Shown piece after piece: positions 1 to 5,169 of a stretch of 6,268 nucleotides of DNA. Position 1 is the first letter of the stretch, and every line of letters begins with the position of its first letter. A program made the position numbers and the translations under genes. The notes beneath the pieces are model-generated. The model ran no database searches and had not been told where the DNA came from. It saw only the letters and a program-made list of their open reading frames with translations. Origin of the DNA: Geobacter sp. UBA6802 (GTDB lineage: Bacteria > Desulfobacterota > Desulfuromonadia > Geobacterales > Pseudopelobacteraceae); contig DKFG01000217.1 of NCBI GenBank assembly GCA_002452325.1, positions 3,971-10,238 of the forward strand. Direction: 5' to 3'.

Positions 1-615
1 TTTATTGGTGATGCGGTAATGGCGATCTACAACGCACCACTTGATGTGCCTGGGCATGCCACCCATGCCTGCACTACGGCAGTACGGATGCTGGAAGAGC
101 TGCAGCGACTGAATGTGGGGTTTGTCGAACGGGGTATGCACACCCTGGATATTGGCGTGGGGATTAACACCGGGCCTGCGGTGGTGGGCAATATGGGGGC
201 TGATATCCGCTTTGACTACACAGCCATAGGTGACGCGGTTAACCTTGCCTCACGGCTTGAAGGACTGAACAAGTTTTACGGCACCCATATCCTGGTCAGC
301 GAGGATACCCATACGCAGGTTCCAGCCGGGCTTTTCCTGTTTCGTGAGGTGGATCGGGTCAAGGTTAAGGGTAAACATCTGCCGGTGGTGATGTATGAGC
401 TGATGATTGCCAAGCATGAGCTGCTGCCGAAGTTTGTAGCTGCCCTGGAACAGTATCGGGCCAAGTCGTTCACTGCTGCCAAGGGGATGTTTGATGAGCT
501 GGCAGCCCAGTATGATGATGGCCCTTCCCGACTGTACAGTAGCCGGTGCGATGAGTATCTGCTGCAGCCGCCACCTGCTGACTGGGATGGTGTGTATACG
601 GCAAAGGCGAAATAA
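1..615 (+). CDS. Class III adenylate/guanylate cyclase, C-terminal part (5' end outside window)
   Basis: The reading frame is open from base 1, so the start and all N-terminal sensory domains lie upstream; 204 residues are visible. The fragment opens with FIGDAVMAIYNAP, the block around the second metal-binding Asp (residue 4) of class III nucleotide cyclases. GDAVNLASRLEG follows, with Asp78 at the purine-specifying position and Asn81 and Arg85 as the transition-state pair. In this family Asp at that position usually means ATP is the substrate, so cAMP is the likely product; the partner Lys would lie just before the window. The catalytic domain ends near residue 136 in a VKGK...VMYEL stretch. 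A helical, TPR-like tail (about 143-204) with DGPSRLYSSRCDEY and PPPADWDG follows, as in many deltaproteobacterial CHASE2-type cyclases; whether CHASE2 is present cannot be seen. The stop lies 2 bases before mutM, so the two genes are probably cotranscribed. Confidence 0.95.
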   Translation, partial: FIGDAVMAIYNAPLDVPGHATHACTTAVRMLEELQRLNVGFVERGMHTLDIGVGINTGPAVVGNMGADIRFDYTAIGDAVNLASRLEGLNKFYGTHILVSEDTHTQVPAGLFLFREVDRVKVKGKHLPVVMYELMIAKHELLPKFVAALEQYRAKSFTAAKGMFDELAAQYDDGPSRLYSSRCDEYLLQPPPADWDGVYTAKAK

Positions 616-617
616 GA

Positions 618-1430
618 ATGCCTGAGCTGCCTGAAGTAGAGAGTGTCCGGCAGTGTCTGGTAAACAGCAGGCCGTCACTGCTGGGTAGAGTAGTTCAGCA
701 GGTGCAGGTGCTGCGTGACAATGTGGTTGCCGGTGATTTGAATCAGCTGGGGTGCGTGTTGACCGGCGCCCGGTGTGACCAGATTCAGCGGCACGGCAAA
801 TATCTGTTCTTTGGTTTCAGCTTAAACCATCAGGCTGATCAGATCTGGCTGACCGTGCATCTGCGGATGACCGGCAGGCTGCATCTGGTGCCAAGCCTGG
901 CAACGCTGCCACGACATGCCCGACTGATGCTGCACCTGGACCAGGAGCTGGCCTTGCGTTTTGATGATCCACGCGGGTTTGGCAGGGTCTGGGTGGTGGA
1001 TGACCCGGCTGCAGTGACCGCTGGTCTGGGACCGGATGCCCTGTTGCTGGACCGTGATGAGTTTCTGGAACGGCTAAAGGGGGTAAAGCGGCAACTGAAG
1101 CCGCTGCTGCTTGATCAGTCGTTTGTGGCCGGCATCGGCAATATCTATGCTGACGAGACTCTGTTTCAGGCGCGTCTGCATCCAGAACGCCGTTCAGACA
1201 GCCTTGCTGCGGATGAGAAAGAACGCCTCTATGCTGCACTGCACCAGGTGATTACTCAGGCGGTGGACCTGAAGGGGGCCAACATTGATGGAGTATTTGA
1301 GGCCGGTCGGTTTCCTGTGGCGGTGTATGGCCGCCAAAGACTGTCTTGTCAGGTATGCGGGGAACTGATCATTAAAATCAGGGTGGGACAGCGGGGTACC
1401 CATTTTTGTCCGGTCTGCCAATACTGCTGA
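618..1430 (+). CDS. mutM: Formamidopyrimidine-DNA glycosylase (Fpg/MutM)
   Basis: Base-excision repair enzyme of 270 aa, a normal family length, that removes oxidised purines such as 8-oxoguanine and nicks the abasic site. The start is fixed by biochemistry: MPELPEVE places the catalytic N-terminal Pro2 and Glu3 directly after Met1. Other landmarks are the GKYLFF block with catalytic Lys61, HLRMTGRL (about 81-88), DPRGFG with the DNA-intercalating Arg119/Phe121 pair, and the helix-two-turn-helix GIGNIYADE (172-180). A C-terminal zinc finger has Cys244/247 and Cys264/267, with Arg259 in QRGTHFCPVCQ. The segment between the H2TH domain and VYGR is about seven residues shorter than in E. coli Fpg as I remember it, which affects the 8-oxoG-capping loop. 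The Shine-Dalgarno is weak (AAAGG about 10 bases upstream), so translation is probably coupled to the cyclase gene ending 2 bases earlier. Confidence 0.97.
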   Translation: MPELPEVESVRQCLVNSRPSLLGRVVQQVQVLRDNVVAGDLNQLGCVLTGARCDQIQRHGKYLFFGFSLNHQADQIWLTVHLRMTGRLHLVPSLATLPRHARLMLHLDQELALRFDDPRGFGRVWVVDDPAAVTAGLGPDALLLDRDEFLERLKGVKRQLKPLLLDQSFVAGIGNIYADETLFQARLHPERRSDSLAADEKERLYAALHQVITQAVDLKGANIDGVFEAGRFPVAVYGRQRLSCQVCGELIIKIRVGQRGTHFCPVCQYC

Positions 1431-1439
1431 AATGCGTAT

Positions 1440-1444
1440 GGAGG
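1440..1444 (+). promoter_or_regulatory. Shine-Dalgarno that fixes the GTG start of the PilZ gene
   Basis: GGAGG lies 4 bases before the GTG at 1449. This frame has no other start nearby: upstream it runs straight back into the mutM stop at 1428-1430. The spacing is shorter than usual, so translation may be modest or helped by ribosomes finishing mutM. Confidence 0.65.
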
Positions 1445-1448
1445 AGAT

Positions 1449-2153
1449 GTGAGAGATACCTATCAGCTGGTCAGCATCAAAGACGGTAAACAGGATACCG
1501 AGGATATACTGCTGATCCTGAAAAAAATTGCGGCAGGCAGCATCAAAAATGATCTGAAGCTCTTGAACTACTATCACGAGGTTCCGGTCAGCTATTCGGC
1601 CAAGATAGACAAGGTTGATGGTGATTGCATTGAGGTAACGGTTCAGCAGGCGCAATCAGCAGTGCTGGGCCTGCAGAAACAGACCCTGATGCGCAGTGCT
1701 GCTTTCCCTTCCGGGTTGGGTGTCCACTGTTTTGTGGAGTATGTGAATGTAAAAAACTGCTTTGCCGTGCTGGGCCGTTTTGCCTATGCCTCGATCCGTG
1801 CAGAGCGTCGGGGGGCGGTCAGGGTGAATGTCGACAGTCTGCATCCTGCCAGCTATATGGCTGATGGGCAGGAACTGTGCGGACATCTGCAAGATATATC
1901 ACTGACCGGAGTAGGGATGAAGAGTCGTCAGCCTGCCCCGGCAGGCTTGCCTGAAAATGGCACCCTGCGACTGAACCTGCAGAGCTGTGCTCTTTCGCTA
2001 CCAGCAGAATATGTAAAGACCGTGAACTGGGATGATCTGCAGATTCACGCCTTTTCTATCATGCCGGATCAGCAGGCAGATAAGCTGATTGCCCAGTTTA
2101 TATACAGTCGTCAGGTGGAGATTATCCGGGATCTGAAGGATCAGGGTCTGTAA
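1449..2153 (+). CDS. PilZ-domain protein, probable c-di-GMP receptor
   Basis: Cytoplasmic protein of 234 aa with no signal peptide or membrane segment. The C-terminal half is a PilZ domain (about 116-220) with both c-di-GMP-binding signatures intact: RxxxR (Arg121-Gly-Ala-Val-Arg125) and DxSxxG (Asp149-Ile-Ser151-Leu-Thr-Gly154). The N-terminal half (about 45-112) is predicted to be a beta-rich flagellar-brake/YcgR-N-like domain, a common partner of PilZ; this part is inferred from layout, not a strong motif. Residues 10-40 look helical. Such proteins sense c-di-GMP and act on motility, polysaccharide or pilus machinery, but no target is encoded nearby. The start is GTG, chosen because of the GGAGG just upstream and because the frame is closed further back by the mutM stop. 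It lies 18 bases after mutM and 15 before the phosphodiesterase-like gene, in one apparent operon. Confidence 0.92.
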   Translation: MRDTYQLVSIKDGKQDTEDILLILKKIAAGSIKNDLKLLNYYHEVPVSYSAKIDKVDGDCIEVTVQQAQSAVLGLQKQTLMRSAAFPSGLGVHCFVEYVNVKNCFAVLGRFAYASIRAERRGAVRVNVDSLHPASYMADGQELCGHLQDISLTGVGMKSRQPAPAGLPENGTLRLNLQSCALSLPAEYVKTVNWDDLQIHAFSIMPDQQADKLIAQFIYSRQVEIIRDLKDQGL

Positions 2154-2168
2154 TATCAGGAGGAACAG

Positions 2169-2945
2169 ATGAAGCTGCGAATTTTAGGAAGTGCCGGAGC
2201 AGAGTTGCCTGATTTCAGACCGCCTGCATTTCTGATCGATGATGCACTACTGCTGGATGCCGGCACCATTGGTTCGGTGCTGACTGAAGAGGAACAGTGG
2301 GGTATCAAGACCATTTTTATTACCCATGCCCATCTTGATCATATCCGTGGAATTCCGGCCCTTGCCGACAATATCATTGTCAAGAACCTGCGACATTCGG
2401 TTGATGTGTTTGCAACGGATTCGGTGATTGAGGCACTGCGCAACCACCTGTTTAACGGTCTGATCTGGCCTGACTTCACCTGCCTGCCCAATGCTGATGA
2501 GCCGGTACTGCGGCTACACCCGATTGTCCCCTGTCAGGCTCTGGAGGTTGGAAACGGCGTACCGGACAAGCGCTACACCCTGACCGCCATCCCGGTGCAT
2601 CATACGGTTCCGGCGGTTGGTTATTGCCTGGATCATCAGGGCAAACGCCTGGTCTACACCGGTGATACCGGCCCCACCGAAGCGATCTGGAGTTATGCCT
2701 CCGGAGCTGACGCCTTGATTGTGGAGGTGTCATTCCCCAATAGCCAGGAGGCACTCTCGCTGCTTACCCAGCATCTTTGCTGCTCGCTGCTGGAACAAGA
2801 GCTGTCCAAGATGGCAGTGCTGCCAAAACGAATCCTGATCACCCACCCCAAGCCCCAGTATTATCAGCAGATTAAAGACGAAATACGACAGTTGGGCATT
2901 AAGCAGGTCGAGCTGCTGCGCGATGGTACCATTTATGACATCTGA
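2169..2945 (+). CDS. Metallo-beta-lactamase-fold hydrolase, class II cyclic-nucleotide phosphodiesterase-like
   Basis: A 258-aa cytoplasmic protein with the complete metal-site set of the metallo-beta-lactamase fold: THAHLDHIRG (His53, His55, Asp57, His58), His144/His145 in PVHHTVPAVGY, Asp166 in VYTGDTG, and His226 in ITHPKP. The HxHLDHxxG form with Leu before the Asp is the hallmark of class II 3',5'-cyclic-nucleotide phosphodiesterases (CpdP/PDE1 type), so hydrolysis of cAMP or cGMP is the best guess. The rest of the class II signature is only partly matched (IPAL follows), and the protein is shorter than CpdP. A different phosphodiester substrate therefore remains possible. The ATG has an excellent AGGAGG at 2158-2163, spaced 5 bases. 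Sharing an operon with a cyclase supports a role in lowering the same messenger. Its 3' end overlaps the next gene. Confidence 0.88.
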   Translation: MKLRILGSAGAELPDFRPPAFLIDDALLLDAGTIGSVLTEEEQWGIKTIFITHAHLDHIRGIPALADNIIVKNLRHSVDVFATDSVIEALRNHLFNGLIWPDFTCLPNADEPVLRLHPIVPCQALEVGNGVPDKRYTLTAIPVHHTVPAVGYCLDHQGKRLVYTGDTGPTEAIWSYASGADALIVEVSFPNSQEALSLLTQHLCCSLLEQELSKMAVLPKRILITHPKPQYYQQIKDEIRQLGIKQVELLRDGTIYDI

Positions 2946-3747
2946 TGCGGTTAATCCGCTTCCTGAGCGTATCGGCAGTTGGCTGTTGATCCGTTACCGG
3001 TTTGTCACTGGCATCATCGCCCAGCTGCTCCAGACCGCTGTTTCGTTGCTCACCAACCCGTCACTGGGCAATCCTGCCATTCGGGCGGTACTGATGAAGC
3101 AGATGTATTTTACCGGTTTTGAGGCAGCCCGGATCATTCTGCTGGTGGCCCTGATCCTGGGTACGGTGATTGTGAGCCAGGTGGTGGGGCTGGTGGGGGG
3201 CGGGAACGGTTCACTGACCGGCAAGGTGCTGGTATGGGTTGTTTTTCTGGAACTGGGGCCGCTTTTGACTGCCATGATCGTGGTTGCCCGCAGCGGCACG
3301 GCCATTGCCGCTGAACTGGGCTCCATGAAGATCAATGGCGAGATCAGGAGCCTGGAGCTGATGGGGATTGCACCGGAACGATACCTGTTGCTGCCGAGGG
3401 TTGTGGGAGTGGGTCTTTCGGTGTTACTGCTGACGGTCTACTTTGTATTGACCGCCTTTGCCGGTGGATTTCTGATCGTGTCTCTGGGGCGACATATCCC
3501 CTACGATCAGTTTATTCAGGGGATTGTCGCTTCCCTTGGCCTGCGGGAGGTGTTGGTACTGCTGGCCAAAGCCACCTCATTCGGTCTGATTATTCCGATC
3601 ATCTGCTGCACTGCGGGCATGTCGGTGGGTACCAGCGCCACTGAGATTCCACAGGCAGCCACCAAGGCAGTGATCACCAGTCTGTTTGCCGTATTTATAC
3701 TGGATGGCCTGATTACCTACCTGGCATCCTGGTTTGTGATTGCCTGA
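2923..3747 (+). CDS. MlaE-family lipid ABC transporter permease
   Basis: Integral inner-membrane protein of 274 aa, the usual size for MlaE permeases, which with an MlaF ATPase and MCE-domain MlaD move phospholipids between inner membrane and periplasm. The family core is clear: ELGPLLTAMIVVARSG, then AIAAELGSMKINGEIRSLEL and MGIAPERYLLLPRVVG (about residues 110-163), the cytoplasmic coupling region. Hydrophobic segments lie at about 68-92, 102-122, 158-188, 208-231 and 248-273. The first 60 residues hold the amphipathic elbow. There is no STAS domain. The start is uncertain: ATG 2923 overlaps the upstream gene by 23 bases, and ATG 2935 by 11; neither has a good Shine-Dalgarno, so coupling to the upstream gene is likely. 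Unusually, no ATPase or MCE gene follows; the next gene is a sugar-bisphosphatase. The partners must be elsewhere. Confidence 0.92.
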   Translation: MVPFMTSDAVNPLPERIGSWLLIRYRFVTGIIAQLLQTAVSLLTNPSLGNPAIRAVLMKQMYFTGFEAARIILLVALILGTVIVSQVVGLVGGGNGSLTGKVLVWVVFLELGPLLTAMIVVARSGTAIAAELGSMKINGEIRSLELMGIAPERYLLLPRVVGVGLSVLLLTVYFVLTAFAGGFLIVSLGRHIPYDQFIQGIVASLGLREVLVLLAKATSFGLIIPIICCTAGMSVGTSATEIPQAATKAVITSLFAVFILDGLITYLASWFVIA

Positions 3748-3753
3748 TTCCCC

Positions 3754-3788
3754 TTGAATTTGGCGTAGTGCTGTACTATGTATACAAA
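3754..3788 (+). promoter_or_regulatory. Candidate sigma-70 promoter for the bisphosphatase gene
   Basis: The 74-base gap before the bisphosphatase gene is the largest before the recG leader and is locally AT-rich. A possible pair is TTGAAT (3754-3759) and TATGTA (3777-3782) with 17 bases between; TTGGCG (3760-3765) with TACAAA (3783-3788), also 17 bases apart, is an alternative. Both are weak matches. The inverted repeat TAGT-N5-ACTA (3766-3778) sits between these elements. No intrinsic terminator is visible for the upstream operon, so readthrough into this gene is also possible. Confidence 0.3.
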
Positions 3789-3821
3789 ATTTCCCACTCT
3801 ACTGCTTAGGAGGATCATTTT

Positions 3822-4769
3822 ATGGGTAAAGAGCCCGGCAGCACCAAGTTTCAGATCGATCTGCGTCGTCACCTGCGTGACCAGTACATCAGCGACAACC
3901 TGGTGCATCTGCTGTGCGAGATTGCCGAGGCAAGCAAGTATGTGATCAATGCGGTCCGCACCGGTGATCTGGGTGTTGCCGGTACCTCAAACCTGTACGG
4001 AGAGGAGCAGCTGGCCCTTGATGTGCTGTCTGACCGGATTCTGCGCAAGCGTCTGAGCCATTCCGGGGTTGTCTGCAATATCGCCTCTGAAGAGATGGAT
4101 GAAATTTATCAGGTTACCAGCAACCCCCAGGGGATGTTCTCGGTGGCCTACGATCCGCTGGACGGCTCATCACTGGTGGATGTGAACCTGGCCGTGGGCA
4201 CTATTGTTGGCATTTATCAGGGTAGTGACCTGCTGCAACCGGGCCGCAAGATGGTGGGGGCGGTCTACATCCTCTACGGACCACGGGTTTCCATGGTCTA
4301 TTCGGTTGGTAAAGGGGTGTACGAATTCACCATGAACCAACTGATGGAGTTTACGCTGACCCGTGACAACATCAGGATGCAACCCTCCGGTGACATTTAT
4401 TCACCGGGTGGTCTGCGCAAGAAGTACACCCCTGAAAATGAGGCCTATATCCGTTATCTTGAAGATAAAGGTTCCAAACTGCGCTACTCCGGCGGGTTTG
4501 TGCCTGACATCAATCAGATTTTGATGAAGGGTAAGGGGATCTTCATGTATCCGGGCCTGACTGATAACCCTAACGGGAAGCTGCGTCTACTGTTTGAACT
4601 GAATCCTATGGCGTTTCTGGTGGAGCAGGCAGGTGGGGCTGCCACAAACGGCTGCGAGCGGATTCTTGACCTTACGCCGGAAAGCCTTGATCAGTGTGCT
4701 CCGGTCTATATCGGTTGCAGGGATGACGTGGCCAAGGCTACCGAATTCCTGAACGGTGCCTGCAAATGA
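3822..4769 (+). CDS. fbp: Class I fructose-1,6-bisphosphatase family phosphatase, SBPase-like subgroup
   Basis: A 315-aa Mg-dependent sugar-bisphosphate 1-phosphatase, expected to act in gluconeogenesis or the sedoheptulose/pentose-phosphate branch. Active-site elements are all present: GEEQLALDVLSD (60-71), SEEMDEI with Glu90/Glu91, YDPLDGSS (110-117, Asp111 and Asp114), RYSGGFVPDINQI (221-233), GIFMYP (239-244), and KLRLLFELNP with Lys253 and Glu259. Several blocks (FSVAYDPLDGSS, YSPGGLR, LRYSGGFVPDINQIL, KLRLLFE) resemble plant sedoheptulose-1,7-bisphosphatase more than typical FBPase. Positions that bind AMP in mammalian FBPase appear replaced (Met105-Phe106 where Lys-Tyr is expected; an N-terminal ISDNLVHLL where ATGELTQLL is expected). 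These comparisons are from memory. Start: ATG with AGGAGG at 3808-3813, spaced 8 bases. It ends in an ATGA overlap with the small acidic gene, so the two are translationally coupled. Confidence 0.94.
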   Translation: MGKEPGSTKFQIDLRRHLRDQYISDNLVHLLCEIAEASKYVINAVRTGDLGVAGTSNLYGEEQLALDVLSDRILRKRLSHSGVVCNIASEEMDEIYQVTSNPQGMFSVAYDPLDGSSLVDVNLAVGTIVGIYQGSDLLQPGRKMVGAVYILYGPRVSMVYSVGKGVYEFTMNQLMEFTLTRDNIRMQPSGDIYSPGGLRKKYTPENEAYIRYLEDKGSKLRYSGGFVPDINQILMKGKGIFMYPGLTDNPNGKLRLLFELNPMAFLVEQAGGAATNGCERILDLTPESLDQCAPVYIGCRDDVAKATEFLNGACK

Positions 4770-5089
4770 GTTCAGTGCCGAAAGCAGAACCGAATGAAGC
4801 ACTGCCCGCAGAACCAGCCCGCCGTCTCTGCAGTGAGATTCAGCTGTTTGACCTTTGCGAGCTGGAACGATGCCATTTCAAGGATGATCGCTTTTGTACC
4901 GATCCTGATATGTTGGCCCGCTTTGAGGCTGCTGCCGAACCTGAGGAGCGCCCGGTCTGGCATTTTGACCTGGCTTCTGAAGAAGAGGAAGAAGATGGCC
5001 CCTCCTATGAAGGGGATCTTGAGCATGATGACGACGATTACAGTGATCTTGATGATGAAGACCGGCCGGAACGGAATGAGAGCTGGTAA
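4766..5089 (+). CDS. Small Cys-motif protein with highly acidic tail, unknown function
   Basis: A 107-aa protein I cannot assign to a named family, though it resembles conserved hypothetical proteins of Geobacter-type bacteria. Residues 1-20 are a low-complexity Pro/Ala/Glu leader. A compact core (21-56) has four cysteines, C22-x8-C31-x4-C36-x7-C44, in LFDLCELERCHFKDDRFCTD, followed by MLARFE. This could bind zinc or an iron-sulfur cluster, or form disulfides; that is inference. The tail (58-107) is extremely acidic, with 24 Asp/Glu among 50 residues and only three Arg. There is no signal peptide or membrane segment. The ATG overlaps the phosphatase stop as ATGA and has no clear Shine-Dalgarno, so it depends on translational coupling. 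This frame is preferred over a longer overlapping one because of the Cys motif, the coupling and the terminator placed just after its stop. Confidence 0.85.
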   Translation: MSSVPKAEPNEALPAEPARRLCSEIQLFDLCELERCHFKDDRFCTDPDMLARFEAAAEPEERPVWHFDLASEEEEEDGPSYEGDLEHDDDDYSDLDDEDRPERNESW

Positions 5090-5095
5090 TGCTGT

Positions 5096-5143
5096 CTTCC
5101 TGCAGGCAGTTGGAGAGCTTCTTGTGTTAATCTGCGCAGGAAG
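5096..5143 (+). promoter_or_regulatory. Possible antiterminator pairing before recG
   Basis: CTTCCTGC (5096-5103) is a perfect 8-base complement of GCAGGAAG (5136-5143), which is most of the 3' arm of the terminator hairpin. The two pairings exclude each other. The 5' strand begins 6 bases after the stop of the acidic gene, within reach of a terminating ribosome. This is a structural reading only; the terminator stem is longer and has a smaller loop, so it should normally win. Confidence 0.25.
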
Positions 5144-5153
5144 CTCTTTTTTT
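5114..5153 (+). terminator. Rho-independent terminator
   Basis: The 5' arm AGAGCTTCTTG (5114-5124) pairs with CAGGAAGCTCT (5137-5147), giving 11 pairs including one G-T wobble, around a 12-base loop, and the stem runs into a tract of seven T (5147-5153). It sits 24 bases after the stop of the acidic gene and closes the bisphosphatase unit. Its T tract ends only 16 bases before the recG start codon. Confidence 0.85.
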
Positions 5154-5169
5154 ACCGGGGTACGGTTAG

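Noticed and set aside
250..1239. Long open frames on the - strand over the cyclase and mutM genes
   Set aside because: They lie opposite two well-recognised genes, give no recognisable protein motifs and have no supporting Shine-Dalgarno; they are by-products of codon bias on the + strand.
1432..1452. A six-codon mini-ORF (MRMEEM) between mutM and the PilZ gene whose TGA overlaps the GTG start
   Set aside because: Too short to judge and without its own Shine-Dalgarno; the GGAGG inside it serves the GTG start. It could be a chance product of the purine-rich ribosome-binding region.
3759..3774. Possible sigma-54 promoter (TTGGCG...TGCTGT)
   Set aside because: The GG and GC elements are 8 bases apart, not the roughly 12 that sigma-54 requires.
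3771..3786. Possible LexA-type box (CTGT-N8-TACA)
   Set aside because: The second half does not match ACAG, and Geobacter-type LexA sites are reported to have a different sequence.
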